A stretch of DNA of 64,000 nt from Cinnamomum chago. Its lineage: Eukaryota; Streptophyta; Magnoliopsida; Laurales; Lauraceae. A program made the position numbers and the translations under genes. The DNA lies in contig CP142460.1 in assembly GCA_038049695.1 (NCBI GenBank), positions 25,129,001 to 25,193,000 on the forward strand, written 5' to 3'. The notes beneath the pieces were generated by a model. The model saw only the letters and a program-made list of their open reading frames with translations, had not been told where the DNA came from and did no database searches. Below are positions 22,390-35,898 of this stretch, piece after piece (within the stretch, counting starts at the first letter, position 1; every line of letters starts with the position of its first letter).

Positions 22390-23384
22390 GGTTTTGCCCT
22401 TTATGGTGGGGCCCACTTCAGTGGGAAGAGACAAGTTTGGATACGCTAGACTTTAGACAAATAGAGATGGACGGCTGGATTTGACCCGTTGATTTTGGAT
22501 GTGGGTCACATTCACAAGATGGTACATCAATTCTCTTTGGTCTGCAATCCAAGTGGCAAGTGGGTTAGAGCCCTAACCATATTAAGTCATTTACTTCCAT
22601 ATTCCACGAGTAATTCTTCTGGGATATGATTTCTACCAAAGGTTTTTTTTTTTTTTAATTTATAGTACTTTATGGTTAAAGGAACTCCCTCTTTAAAATT
22701 ATTAAAGCGATCAGGAGTGAAGGACATGAGGTAGCGATATAGATGGACCAGCGGCGGACCCATGATTTTTGTTTGGGTGGAGGCAGAAAATGGAGATGGT
22801 AGGTTAGAATTTCTCAATGACATTGGATATTGTTATCATTCTCTAGAGTTGGAGAAGGTAGGTTATAGGTTAGGAGTTGATTTTCTTTTGTAGTAATTTT
22901 CATATCAAATTGAAAGATAAAGAAAATCTCATCAAAATCAACTTTGGCCTTAAAAAGTCCTTAATTTAGTTGGAACACATAACTTAATTGAAGATATAAC
23001 TCAATGTTGGATGAGACATGAGGATTTGAAATTTCATGTGGGGCCTAGCATTTGGAGAATTTTTTGAAATTCTCCAAACATGAATTTAAAGAAATTCATA
23101 TATGAATTCCAAATCCAACAGAATTTCTTAGAATTGATGCTCGGATGAACGGCTGAAACACTGAGTAGGAACGCATTGACATTGCTGCAAAACTTATCAT
23201 GTAAGTTCGAATGATGCAATAAAGAAGGAAATTAGCAACGATGAACTAAGAGGTTTAAAAATAATGATATTGTTCAACTTGATAAAACATTGAAGGTACC
23301 TAAAAGGCTTAAGCCCTTGTAGATTCCCGTTCACAAAAAAGTTCCTTTAGCCTGGGCAAATTATAAGAACTTTGAAAATTATAT
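22390..23384. other. Intergenic, small hairpin, no gene
   Basis: No coding region is recognised. A strong hairpin lies at 23051-23078 (TTTGGAGAAT / ATTCTCCAAA), followed by GAATTCATATATGAATTC-like palindromic sequence to 23110, which may be the end of a MITE. Confidence 0.4.
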
Positions 23385-24231
23385 TGGGGGGTTACCGAAT
23401 GGATTATTAGTTCTAATTTAACCAATAAATGCAGCAGAAATAAACCAATCAGACAATTTAGAACTAGCTATCTACCAATCACACACCATAAGAAGGCAGA
23501 CACAATATTTAGCGTGGAAACCATATCCAGGGAGAAAAACCACGAACCAGAAATCAAGAGTTCACGAATAGTTACAAGATATACTCACAAGCTCCTTTAC
23601 CTCAGTCTGTACCTCGACCTAAGAACTGTAGTTATTCTTGTAAAGAATCCACTGACACGACATCCACCGTGCCCCATTCTCCTTATTGATCTCCTCACAC
23701 CTTGTCAACCAAGATGATCAATCTTCTACAAGAAAAGTAGAAGCAGCAACAACCTTCTAGAGAAGCCCTTCAGAATAGTCTCTCAATGGCTCTAGAGAAT
23801 AAACTCTCTCAAAGATATCTCTGACTCAGATTAATGAGAGTTGTGTATATGTCGATCTAGGGTTGAGAGAAACACCCTATAAATAGCCTCAAATTCGTGC
23901 CTTAGACTTAGTGCACAAGTAGGACTCAAACTGGGAAAGATAGTCTCAAAAGGAAACAATTTTGTATAGAAACTAGACTTTTTCAAAATCCGCGCACTCC
24001 GATCGATCGGACTGTGCATCCGATCGATCAGACCATCCAAATAACTAGATGTCTTTTCTAACCGATCGATCGGGCCTGGGGGATTTCGCCCGGTCTGTTT
24101 TTTTCTTCTATTCTTCGCTTCAGCTCTTCCGGCGACACATCCACAGTCCATTCTAAAATAAATTAGAAAATACAACTCAATGGACCCAGAGTTTTGTCCA
24201 ACCCATGAATTAGCCAATAAAAATACTAACA
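23385..24231 (-). mobile_element. LTR of a copia-like element (D), minus orientation
   Basis: Read on the minus strand it starts TGTTAGTATTTTTATTGGC, preceded by a purine tract (ATGGAGAAAGTT) at about 24232-24243, and ends CCCCCCA near 23385. A segment at 23512-23545 (GCGTGGAAACC ... AAAACCACG) resembles the internal part of copia-type LTRs. It holds a cluster of CGATCGATCGG palindromes at 23999-24073. The stretch 24232-24388 would be internal sequence next to the polypurine tract, cut by element A. No target duplication was found, so the ends are provisional. Confidence 0.5.
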
Positions 24232-24388
24232 AACTTTCTCCATGATAGCAAAGACAAAGAATTAGTCCAAGGTAATAACCATAACAATGATGGAGATTGT
24301 TCATGTTGGTACCCAACTAATACAAACTATCTTGTTTGATGTGTTTATCAAACCAGAATCGAATGATAATCATTTTAAAAATATCTAT

Positions 24389-25172
24389 TGTAAGTGCCTA
24401 AAAATTACGGACTTGGGTTACGTGAGTATGAAACTCATAATACGTTGTTTAAGCTTCTTTGGGGAAGATGGACGCCTTAGAACCTGAAAGGGGAGGAAAG
24501 ATAGAGATCAGAGACCCTGGCTACCGTCAGCCGAAGGCTCTCCGATGCCTGAGTTAGTACTATCACTGAACAAAGGATGGAGAAGAGAGGCAAGTGTGCT
24601 CGTATGATGTTATCTTGCATGGCTTTATGTAACGCGTACCTGAGAAGGGATTTGTATCCATGTATATAGGTGGAGGTTTCACCTGGCGCTCCCTTAGTGG
24701 GGGTAGGTGGAGATACTGTCCAATCAGATCAAGAGATGACCTCTCGTATCAATGTGGATGTGATTGATAAAGATGACACCTAATCATTATCCAGCGCCCA
24801 TCTTATCTGTCAGCACGTTCTGCAACGTAACTGTAACTTTATAGAAGTATAATTATGGTTTGGTACTCATCTCAGTGGGCGTGCTGAGCTGAGGATGATA
24901 TTGAGACCAGATTTGGATGCATCCCGGCAATGTTGCTGAGGTGCCTTATACCGAGACCGAGGCGAGCCTAGTCGGTACTCTTACCGATGCTAGCTCAAGC
25001 TGGTGCTAGTTGGCACTGTTGCCGAGTTGGATGAGATGCCTAGCTAGTACTATTACCGAACTGGATGTGTCTTGGCACTATTGCCAAGCTTGGACACCGA
25101 GATCGGGATGAGCTGAGCTGGTACTGTTACCGAGATTAGCGTAATCCTTCTCTTAGGAAAACATCCCACTCA
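24389..25172 (-). repeat. Element A, 3' LTR (left copy)
   Basis: The 784-bp LTR runs from TGTAAGTGCC to ATCCCACTCA. It contains degenerate repeats of a GGTACTCTTACCGA/GTTGCCGAG-type word at about 24930-25135, shared with the internal region 38560-39440. It differs from the right LTR at many positions, so the insertion is not recent. Confidence 0.8.
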
Positions 25173-25497
25173 ATTGCCCCCTAGCTTGTGACCTCTCAGA
25201 GTTCTCCAACTTTTTGAGGTCAGGAGCTAAGTACCGTGTTGGGAGAGTCTTGGATATCAATTTAAACTTCATCTCGGTGTTGGCTGATGACATTTGATCT
25301 TTATCATGAAGTCTGTTCACCTGCCCGAGACAATAAATAGCACGTCGGTGACGCTTCGTCTGCCCGAGTCAATAAATAGAGCGTCTGGATCACAGCGGGA
25401 GATGAACTGGCAGTACCACATGTCTCCATCTGGTTGGTCGTTCAGCGAATTCGAAGTGACGCGTGCCTTCCGGAATTTGAACGGACGTCAGTCTGTC

Positions 25498-25506
25498 TAT
25501 AAATAG
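25498..25506 (+). promoter_or_regulatory. TATA box upstream of the antisense gene in element A
   Basis: TATAAATAG lies 236 bp upstream of the ATG at 25742 on the plus strand, followed by a CT-rich leader. The position suits a dedicated promoter for the antisense gene, outside the LTR. This is inferred from position only. Confidence 0.5.
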
Positions 25507-25741
25507 GGTTTTTCCTTCTGTGAGTCTCTACTTTGGCATTCATCAGAGAGAGTTCTTGCTGCAAGAGAGAAAAAACTCTGCCGGAACCCTGCTGGAACTC
25601 TGTCTTAGCGAATTTGAGTCCGGAGATCGTCTCTTCTTGTGAGTCTTCTTCCTCATCTTTTTCCTTGCTCACCCTCAGTTCTCTGCTAGGGTTTTAGGGT
25701 TCCTGTCCTCTGCTTGTTCCAGTTTCTTCATCTTTAGAAAA

Positions 25742-27284
25742 ATGGGATCTTATAGGAATTGGGCGGACACCCTTGAGACCATGGCTGTGTTCAGGGAGAT
25801 GTATAGGATCCCAGAAGACGTCCAGACCAAGCTAGACAACCTGAGGAACCTTTTCGAAGGTTATTCTTTCCGTGATGGCTGGATGCCATTTCCCTTAGTG
25901 TCCATGATAGAGAGAGGGGTTAGGTTCCCCGTCCATCCTCTTCTTAGGGCCTGCTTGGTGACATGGCACCTTGGCCCATGCCAACTGATGCCTAACGACC
26001 ACAAGGTAATAATGGACGTCGCCGAGCTCAATAATATTTTGGTCATTAACCTCGGTGTCCATGACATCGAGGATGTATATGACCTTTGCAAGTCCGCGGG
26101 GACGGTCATAGTTATTACCTCCGGGGGAAGCCGAAGTTGGATCCCTTTGTCTACGACCTGGAGGACTTGAACAGACATATCGGGGACGATCGTCTGCTCG
26201 TCTCTGGCAACTGGGAGTTCGGCGAGGCGGAGAAATTGTATAAGATTCCTCGTCATTTCGGGGTTCCTCCAAGTAACTACCGAGCTCAGAATGCTTTTGT
26301 TTTCTTCCTTCTTTTGTTTCGTCGAGCTGATGCTTTCTTTGTCGTGTAGAGGTCAGCCAGAGGAAGCTGGGGGCTGAGCGCGCCAGCTGGAAGAGAAACG
26401 ACAGCTAGTTGAAACTCGTGCGCGAGTATCAAGGCCACAACGGGCGAGCTGCCTGGTCCTTGCTCAGATACGAGCCGAGGTACCACACTTATATAAAGAG
26501 GAAAGAGCCCGCGCTCGCTCTGATCAACGCTAAGGGTGGAAGGGCTTCAGTGGTTAGGCATACAAATCGCCCGCCAGCTCGGAGACTGCCGATCTATCCC
26601 AGCTCGTTGAGACCTGCTCGTCCCCCTCCAACCGAGAAGAAGAAAGGGGAGAGGAGATTGAGAAAAGATGCCCAGTCTTAAAGGTGAAAGACTTGGGGGC
26701 AAAACTTTTTTGGAGGTCAAGCTCCCTCCGCCTCTACGGTCTTGAGGAGCGCCGGGGCTCTTGCTGCTGGCGATGCTCGGCAGCGCTCTGCCGAGACTTC
26801 AAAGGAAAGAGGCCGGGCAGAGAAGAGGCCGCGATCTGAGGGCGGAGGCTCAGGAGCTCGGCAACGCTCTACCGAAGAGGCGAGAGAGAGGGCCACGAAG
26901 GAGAAAAGGCCTAGGGGCGAGGGCTCATCAGAGAAGGGCCCTGGGCAAGCCTTAGCCCCTCAGCTCGCGGGGGCGGCTCTGTGGAGGCCAAGCCTCCAGC
27001 TTGGGCCTGGGAGGCCCATGACGGTGGAAGACCGTCTATCCAGCAGTCCATCGGTCGTCCCTGCTCTCGCCAACGCATGTGACTTACCACTCGACATGCA
27101 GAGGCATAAGGGAGCGGACGATGTGATGCTGCTGACCTTATCTATGCAGTCGGTCTTCTCGGTAAGTCTTCGTCACAGATTTTGAGCAGCTTTTGATCCA
27201 TTAGTTTTTTTCTGACACTTGTTTCTCTTCTCAGATTGCGCAGAGGGTTCAGGTGGTTCTGGCGAGGACCCGTGAAAGCGGTTC
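25742..27284 (+). pseudogene. Antisense ORF of element A, N-terminal part (gypsy-type transposon protein)
   Basis: The frame from ATG 25742 shows FPLVSMIERGVRFPVHPLLR, CQLMPNDHKVIMDVAELN and VHDIEDVYDLCKS. After a frameshift near 26086 it continues with DDRLLVSGNWEF and IPRHFGVPPS. This pattern is that of the plant 'putative gypsy type transposon' domain family (Transposase_28-like), of unknown role. An intron-like GTAACT ... TTGTCGTGTAG follows at about 26273-26349. Downstream, Arg/Glu-rich coding-like sequence to 27240 is broken by stops. The gene is interrupted at 27285 by LTR B1 and resumes at 37541. Confidence 0.65.
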
Positions 27285-28498
27285 TGTAAGACCCCGACCC
27301 GAGTAAACCCGATTAGTGCTAGTTAAGTCGTGTGTTAGCTCTAAGCTTGATTAGTGATTTTGGCTAAGTTGGGTTTAGAATAGCTTTGATTTTAGTTTTG
27401 GGCAACTTCGAGTTATTTGTTAACTACTGGGGTCCTTTGAGGGTTCCCCTTATGACTTTGCATTTACTTAGGGGATTTTTTGGAATCTTTTTGAATTACG
27501 TTCTTATCCCGTTTCATTTATCTTATTGATCCCTACAACTTTCATGTTGATCCCGTTTCCATTCAAGGCCCCGAAACCCGATTTCATAGCCTCGAGGGGC
27601 AAAACAGTCCTTTTACACTAAACCTATACCCAAAACTTGATATCCCCGAAACCCACAAAACATATACTTTTTAGAAACTAGATATTTCGACGATCATTTC
27701 TTCCTTCTTCGTCGAATTCATCCGAGATCCCGAAAGACATGATTTCAGCCAAACAAGCTTCTTTAGAAGTGGGACCCAACCCCATTTGTTAACAAAGGGA
27801 AACTCACTCTCCCTTTCATCTCATTCTCCATTTCCAGCACAACATTTCAGTCTAGGGTTTCTTGCAACTTTCTCTTTTTCTTCTTGCTTTCTCCATCTCC
27901 AATCCACACCAAACTTGCATCAATCAAGAAATGGAGATTACCACTCTCTTCCTCATCTTGAAGGCTACAAATTGATACCATTTGTAAAGGAAACCTCTCA
28001 TTTCAAGATCTTCTTCGAGTTAACCCTTTCCATTTGAAGGTCATCCAAGTAAGCAATCTTCTTCATCTTCTAGATTTGTATTCTTCTAGCCCTAGAGAAG
28101 CTTCATTTTCATTATTGAAAGTTCTATCCTTTTCATTATTTGTTTGACCCATTTTAGGATTTGTTTTGAGGGTTTTTGCTTGTAGCTTGGATTTGAGCTT
28201 AAGAGGTGATTAGAGGCTTGGTTTTGCTAGCTTGGACTTGAGGCAAGTGGATGATTAGGTGTTTTGAGTTTTAAATGATTTGGTGAAACATTTATGAATT
28301 TTTCATGCTTTTATTGATTTTCATTGTTGAAATAAATGCTTATAATGCATCTTGCTAGCTTCATTTAATGTCTTGGAAACATGAGTTTAAAGTCTTCTTG
28401 TATATAGTCTTGTGTGGTTGTATAAGTGTTGAAAGGTGGGAAAAAGAGGAGGAACCAGCACACTGCAGAACAAAACTTGGGTTCTGTTCCGCAGTGTA

Positions 28499-28655
28499 CC
28501 CGGTCGACCCCACGGTGGCTCGGTCGACCGGGGACATAGGGTCAGGCTCCCTGGGAGCCTGATCAAAACACTGTGCACCCAATTAAGTTACAACTCCCGG
28601 TTGACTGACCATGGGCTCGGTCGACCAGGCACACAGGGACCAGGTCGACCGGGCC
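28499..28655. repeat. Palindrome cluster in LTR B1 (GGTCGACC type)
   Basis: Contains CCGGTCGACCCC, CGGTCGACCGGGG, CCGGTTGAC, CGGTCGACCAGG and CAGGTCGACCGGG within about 155 bp, each centred on the self-complementary GTCGAC or a one-base variant. It lies 1.2-1.4 kb from the LTR start. Confidence 0.85.
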
Positions 28656-29841
28656 AACTGAGAAATTCCTGCTGGAAGGGATTTTTACCCTGTTTTCGAA
28701 TGGGCTTAGGTGGGACTTTGGCTACCCTTTTTGGACTCATTGGACTATATGTGAGGATGTCTTGAGCCGACATTCTTCACGGTTAGTTGGTTGCATCGGA
28801 ATCCAATCCATTTCAATCTTGAACGGTATGGGACAATGCGATATCCTTCTTATATCCATACGCGAAGTCTATTTCCTAAGGTATCGCGAATCCTATCCTT
28901 TTCGGTGACTGAGTAGGTTGTACGATGCTTCCGGATTAACATCATACTTAGGATGGACTGTTTATAGTTTTGATTTTTCTATCGTAGCATCTAGTACTAT
29001 CCATAAGCTCATTTTATAGTTTTGAAAATCGTAAAGTGCATAAGGAGCCCGGAATGTCTTCAAACTCAAGGAGTACCAAGTCATTATTATAATCGACATA
29101 CGGGACCCCTATTCACCTTAAATAAATCTTGAAACCAATATTTTACCGAAATTGTAATAGTTCATTGTTTCACCTCATTTCCAAGATTTGCATTATACGA
29201 CTTGTTTTCCCGAAAGCATTGAAGTTACACTAGTAACAGTCACTTGTCCCGAAATGCATTGCACCACATGAAATGGAAATTACTCCTTGAACATACTTGC
29301 CCCGCATGTTCATTTACTTGCACTTGATTTACTTGTTCATGTCTTGATTTGTTAATTGACCTATGAGTCGGCATCACTAAGTTTGGATAACCTTGTCGGT
29401 TTGATCCACCGACTTGGAGATCTCCCTCCCGTCCTGCCAGCTGCAGTTTGGATCCCGATGCCCGGTTTACTACCGTGGTCCCGTCCCGATACCCGGTTCG
29501 TTACCGTGGTCCCGTCCCGTATATTTATATTGTAAATATGCTTTGCGTTGAATCTCCTCACCTTGTGTGACTGAGACCAACGTCCCGTTATACTTTTGTC
29601 ACTTTGGTGATAGAGGACCTAGTTTTAAGTGATTGTCATCTTGTTAGTTCCCGATTCCTTGGATACCTTACATGTTTTATCTTGTTTATTTATTTTCTAG
29701 TAAATGATTTATCTCCTTTATGAGAGTTCTTGTTTAAACAGATTTCTATGCCTTTCAAGATATTTCCTTAATTATATGTTGTTGTACCTTTTCACTCTCT
29801 TGCCAGACCGACGTGTCTGATCCATTTTCTTTAGTACTCAG

Positions 29842-29933
29842 GTCCCGTTGCCGGTTACCTTGAGGAGGAGTCGGAGGAGGCGGTAGGTGTACCGCAGCCC
29901 CTAGTTGAGTGGCGTGCTGACGATGTCATGTAG
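29842..29933 (+). other. Acidic terminal exon candidate in LTR B1
   Basis: After the pyrimidine-rich TTTTCTTTAGTACTCAG an open frame reads YLEEESEEAVGVPQPLVEWR and ADDVM, then TAG. The equivalent position in B2 and B3 has an acidic frame in the same splice phase (two bases before the first full codon). A matching donor GTAAG lies near 28046. No ATG precedes it in frame, so translation depends on splicing and is unproven. Confidence 0.4.
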
Positions 29934-30290
29934 ATATCGGGTTGCTACGAGAGACGTGATATTTTGGGAAAACTATTTAACCATTCTTTTGGGTTATTGT
30001 TTTGTTTATATTGGCCTTTGTTGGCCTCTATTTTTGGGGGATGTAGCTAAATGATCTTTTGTTAAACTTTAACTTACTTTTGGGAAACATGCTATTGATC
30101 ATTGCTCATTCTGATACAGTATTTCATACTTATGATATTGTCTTCATGACTAGGAATAATTTGAATACTTGATTTGCTACATGCTTCCGCATTCAAAAGA
30201 AATATTCATTTATGGTTGTGATATCCTCACCGCGGACACCTGTGGGAAATTAAATAAATGTATGTTACCATTAAACTGTTGTGGTTCATC

Positions 30291-31946
30291 TGAAAGTCCT
30301 GGGATCCTAACCCTAGAGGGGGGGGGGGTGAATAGGGTGTGCTACAACTATGATCAATTTAGAACAAATTTAATTTCTTAACATAAACTAGTCACATGTG
30401 ATGATTAATCAAACAATATATGGAAGCTAATATAAACAATCACCACAAAAGCAAACACCACAACACAAAGGTTTATCGTGGTTCGGCCTCAATGCCTACG
30501 TCCACTACCGGCTTGTGATCCAATCACCCCACCGGATTTCCACTAAGTATGCTTTTTACTAGGCTAAGCAATAACCTTTACAATGTTGTTTTTCTAGGCT
30601 CAACAACAACCTTTACAAGATGCTTTTCAAGGCTAAGCAATAACCTTTACAAAGTGAGATTTCTCTAAGAAGGTGTCTTCACAAAAGAACACTCTAAGAG
30701 ATACAATTTAAGCACAATTGAATTGCCTCTAAATAGGCTAATATGAAAGTGTAAATCAAATTCCAAACATACACTAAAGAAAGTAAAGTGTGTGCACAAG
30801 TGTATTAATGCTTTACTTTAATCAATTTCTACAAAGAAGCTCCTAAATGAATGCTTGATGCATTTTAAAATCAAAGCTTAGAAAATGATGATTGAAGATT
30901 AATACTAATCACATGAAAGATTCAAACAACTTAAAGACATGAGCTAAAACAAGTTGTATGAGTATTAAAGTCTAAGAGCATGTGAATTAGTCAAGAGAGT
31001 TTGTCAAACCATTCTTAATATTCCAAAGATGATAATGAGTTTGCAAAACAACTCTTTAAAAACTAGAAATCATGCATAAAAGAAAATACAAAGATTTAAA
31101 CATGCATAGATTCTAATTTTAATGGAAATCAAAATGACAAGTAAGATGTACCTTTTTAAAACTCAACCATTTGATTTCCAAAAAGCCCTCTAGCCTTTAT
31201 AACTTCATCCCCTTTCTTTGCTCCAAAATGGTCTCAAAAGTTCATGAATCAAGCCTTCAAAAAGGATGGAATATAATAGACTTTATAAGAAAAAACAGTC
31301 CAACGGCTAGTTTCCCCGGTCGACCCCATGACCCCCGGTCGACCTGGCCTTCACAACGGTAAAAAAAGTGACCGTTTGAAAAATGGCCAATGGTAGTGTA
31401 CCCGGTCGACCTGGCCTGACTCAGTCGACCTGGTACACTGCGTTTCTGGCCTGTGACCAAAATTCCCTAAAATCCATTTTTCAAAGTATTTTTGGTTGGG
31501 AATTTTTTGGGCCATTAAATCAAGCTTAAAAACATGTTTTAAATCATTCTAAGGGTTTTAAAACATGAAACATAAAAAGCCAAAAAAGATTCGAAATTAT
31601 AAAACCAATGGCTTGCTTGATTTCTAAAAATTGTTTTCACATTTAAATGCATACAAAAATGATTCTGAAAATGATCAATGTATGCAAGGCACAAACCTAA
31701 ATCCTCAATTTGATTTCTCAAAAGTAATGCACAAAGAATTAGGTTTTCAAAAGAGTTTGGATTCTAAAACAAATACATCCAAGTTTAAAAACAAAACATG
31801 CATAAATCATTAATTCTACAAGTCTAAAATCCAATGCATGTATAAAACCAGATTTCAAGATTTTCTAAAACAATGCATGTGTAAAAATTCAAATGATGCT
31901 AAAGTGAAAATGCATCCATCAAATTGCAAATACAAAATCCCTAACA
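30291..31946 (-). repeat. Array C, LTR copy 1 (complete)
   Basis: This 1656-bp LTR has TG...CA ends. It contains a short minisatellite of TTTTCTAGGCTCAACAACAA / CTTTACAA-type units at 30540-30655, with one to two more units than the other copies. At 31315-31433 it holds GGTCGACC palindromes. A run of about 11 G follows CCCTAGA. Confidence 0.85.
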
Positions 31947-32211
31947 ATCTCTCCCTTTGCAATTTGATGGCAACTTACTTATCATTGAAATAACACACCA
32001 AGTCTTCAGCTCCCCCTAAGCTGGACAAGTCATGAAATCTTCTTTGATGCTCCTCCTCTTAGCTTGGGCTCTTGGGCTCTTTTCTTCAATCTTTCTTTTC
32101 ATCTTCCTCTCTATGACCAAGCATCTTCTTTAGCTCCAAGCTTTCTTTCTTATATTAGCTCTCCCCCTTTGACCATGCATCTCTCCCTTTGGCAAGATAT
32201 GCATTCTCTCC
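31947..32211 (-). other. Array C internal tail with polypurine tract
   Basis: On the minus strand this 265-bp segment carries several purine runs (GGGGGAGAG, AAAGGGAGAG, AAAGGGGGAGAGC), the last directly before the LTR start TGTTAGGG. Such runs precede the 3' LTR in copia-type elements of the SIRE/Maximus kind. It recurs at 33792-34056 and 35634-35898. Confidence 0.7.
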
Positions 32212-34056
32212 CCCTAGAGGGGGGGGGGGGGGGGGGGGAGGGTGAATAGGGTGTGCTACAACTATGACCAATTTAGAACAATTTTAATTTCTTAACATAA
32301 ACTAGTCACATGTGATGATTAATCAAACAATATATGGAAGCTAATATAAACAATCACCACAAAAGCAAACACCACAACACAAAGGTTTATAGTGGTTCGG
32401 CCTCAATGCCTACGTCCACTACCGGCTTGTGATCCAATCACCCCACCGGATTTCCACTAAGTATGCTTTTTACTAGGCTAAGCAATAACCTTTACAAAGT
32501 GAGATTTCTCTAAGAAGGTGTCTTCACAAAAGAACACTCTAAGAGATACAATTTAAGCACAATTGAATTGCCTCTAAATAGGCTAATATGAAAGTGTAAA
32601 TCAAATTCCAAACATACACTAAAGAAAGTAAAGTGTGTGCACATGTGTATGAATGCTTTACTTCAATCAATTTCTACAAAGAAGCTCCTAAATGAATGCT
32701 TGATGCATTTTAAAATCAAAGCTTAGAAAATGATGATTGAAGATTAATACTAATCACATGAAAGATTCAAACAACTTAAAGACATGAGCTAAAACAAGTT
32801 GTATGAGTATTAAAGTCTAAGAGCATGTGAATTAGTCAAGAGAGTTTGTCAAACCATTCTTAATATTCCAAAGATGATAATGAGTTTGCAAAACAACTCT
32901 TTAAAAACTAGAAATCATGCATAAAAGAAAATACAAAGATTTAAACATGCATAGATTCTAATTTTAATGGAAATCAAAATGACAAGTAAGATGTACCTTT
33001 TTAAAACTCAACCATTTGATTTCCAAAAAGCCCTCTAGCCTTTACAACTTCATCCCCTTTCTTTGCTCCAAAATGGTCTCAAAAGTTCATGAATCAAGCC
33101 TTCAAAAAGGATGGAATATAATAGACTTTATAAGAAAAAACAGTCCAACGGCTAGTTTCCCCGGTCGACCCCATGACCCCCGGTCGACCTGGCCTTCACA
33201 ACGGTAAAAAAAGTGACCGTTTGAAAAATGGCCAATGGTAGTGTACCCGGTCGACCTGGCCTGGCTCAGTCGACCTGGTACACTGCGTTTCTGGCCTGTG
33301 ACCAAAATTCCCTAAAATCCATTTTTCAAAGTATTTTTGGTTGGGAATTTTTTGGGCCATTAAATCAAGCTTAAAAACATGTTTTAAATCATTCTAAGGG
33401 TTTTAAAACATGAAACATAAAAAGCCAAAAAAGATTCGAAATTATAAAACCAATGGCTTGCTTGATTTCTAAAAATTGTTTTCACATTTAAATGCATACA
33501 AAAATGATTCTGAAAATGATCAATGTATGCAAGGCACAAACCTAAATCCTCAATTTGATTTCTCAAAAGTAATGCACAAAGAATTAGGTTTTCAAAAGAG
33601 TTTGGATTCTAAAACAAATACATCCAAGTTTAAAAACAAAACATGCATAAATCATTAATTCTACAAGTCTAAAATCCAATGCATGTATAAAACCAGATTT
33701 CAAGATTTTCTAAAACAATGCATGTGTAAAAATTCAAATGATGCTAAAGTGAAAATGCATCCATCAAATTGCAAGTACAAAATCCCTAACAATCTCTCCC
33801 TTTGCAATTTGATGGCAACTTACTTATCATTGAAATAACACACCAAGTCTTCAGCTCCCCCTAAGCTGGACAAGTCATGAAATCTTCTTTGATGCTCCTC
33901 CTCTTAGCTTGGGCTCTTGGGCTCTTTTCTTCAATCTTTCTTTTCATCTTCCTCTCTATGACCAAGCATCTTCTTTAGCTCCAAGCTTTCTTTCTTATAT
34001 TAGCTCTCCCCCTTTGACCATGCATCTCTCCCTTTGGCAAGATATGCATTCTCTCC
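32212..34056 (-). repeat. Array C, unit 2 (LTR copy plus tail)
   Basis: LTR 32212-33791 lacks the 20 terminal bases. The G run at the junction is about 20 long. The tail at 33792-34056 is nearly identical to the first. It differs from unit 3 by a handful of substitutions. Confidence 0.85.
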
Positions 34057-35898
34057 CCCTAGAGGGGGGGGGGGGGGGGGAGGGTGAATAGGGTGTGCTA
34101 CAACTATGACCAATTTAGAACAATTTTAATTTCTTAACATAAACTAGTCACATGTGATGATTAATCAAACAATATATGGAAGCTAATATAAACAATCACC
34201 ACAAAAGCAAACACCACAACACAAAGGTTTATAGTGGTTCGGCCTCAATGCCTACGTCCACTACCGGCTTGTGATCCAATCACCCCACCGGATTTCCACT
34301 AAGTATGCTTTTTACTAGGCTAAGCAATAACCTTTACAAAGTGAGATTTCTCTAAGAAGGTGTCTTCACAAAAGAACACTCTAAGAGATACAATTTAAGC
34401 ACAATTGAATTGCCTCTAAATAGGCTAATATGAAAGTGTAAATCAAATTCCAAACATACACTAAAGAAAGTAAAGTGTGTGCACATGTGTATGAATGCTT
34501 TACTTCAATCAATTTCTACAAAGAAGCTCCTAAATGAATGCTTGATGCATTTTAAAATCAAAGCTTAGAAAATGATGATTGAAGATTAATACTAATCACA
34601 TGAAAGATTCAAACAACTTAAAGACATGAGCTAAAACAAGTTGTATGAGTATTAAAGTCTAAGAGCATGTGAATTAGTCAAGAGAGTTTGTCAAACCATT
34701 CTTAATATTCCAAAGATGATAATGAGTTTGCAAAACAACTCTTTAAAAACTAGAAATCATGCATAAAAGAAAATACAAAGATTTAAACATGCATAGATTC
34801 TAATTTTAATGGAAATCAAAATGACAAGTAAGATGTACCTTTTTAAAACTCAACCATTTGATTTCCAAAAAGCCCTCTAGCCTTTACAACTTCATCCCCT
34901 TTCTTTGCTCCAAAATGGTCTCAAAAGTTCATGAATCAAGCCTTCAAAAAGGATGGAATATAATAGACTTTATAAGAAAAAACAGTCCAACGGCTAGTTT
35001 CCCCGGTCGACCCCATGACCCCCGGTCGACCTGGCCTTCACAACGGTAAAAAAAGTGACCGTTTGAAAAATGGCCAATGGTAGTGTACCCGGTCGACCTG
35101 GCCTGGCTCAGTCGACCTGGTACACTGCGTTTCTGGCCTGTGACCAAAATTCCCTAAAATCCATTTTTCAAAGTATTTTTGGTTGGGAATTTTTTGGGCC
35201 ATTAAATCAAGCTTAAAAACATGTTTTAAATCATTCTAAGGGTTTTAAAACATGAAACATAAAAAGCCAAAAAAGATTCGAAATTATAAAACCAATGGCT
35301 TGCTTGATTTCTAAAAATTGTTTTCACATTTAAATGCATACAAAAATGATTCTGAAAATGATCAATGTATGCAAGGCACAAACCTAAATCCTCAATTTGA
35401 TTTCTCAAAAGTAATGCACAAAGAATTAGGTTTTCAAAAGAGTTTGGATTCTAAAACAAATACATCCAAGTTTAAAAACAAAACATGCATAAATCATTAA
35501 TTCTACAAGTCTAAAATCCAATGCATGTATAAAACCAGATTTCAAGATTTTCTAAAACAATGCATGTGTAAAAATTCAAATGATGCTAAAGTGAAAATGC
35601 ATCCATCAAATTGCAAATACAAAATCCCTAACAATCTCTCCCTTTGCAATTTGATGGCAACTTACTTATCATTGAAATAACACACCAAGTCTTCAGCTCC
35701 CCCTAAGCTGGACAAGTCATGAAATCTTCTTTGATGCTCCTCCTCTTAGCTTGGGCTCTTGGGCTCTTTTCTTCAATCTTTCTTTTCATCTTCCTCTCTA
35801 TGACCAAGCATCTTCTTTAGCTCCAAGCTTTCTTTCTTATATTAGCTCTCCCCCTTTGACCATGCATCTCTCCCTTTGGCAAGATATGCATTCTCTCC
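34057..35898 (-). repeat. Array C, unit 3 (LTR copy plus tail)
   Basis: LTR 34057-35633 and tail 35634-35898, with a junction G run of about 17. It is almost identical to unit 2 over 1.84 kb. Confidence 0.85.

Noticed and set aside
23385..24231. Complete solo LTR with target duplication for element D
   Set aside because: Flanking 5-mers do not match (TATAT versus AACTT), so only a provisional LTR is reported.
25861..26272. Minus-strand frames of 125-131 residues
   Set aside because: They are shadows of the plus-strand gypsy-type transposon protein, whose conserved motifs are on the plus strand.
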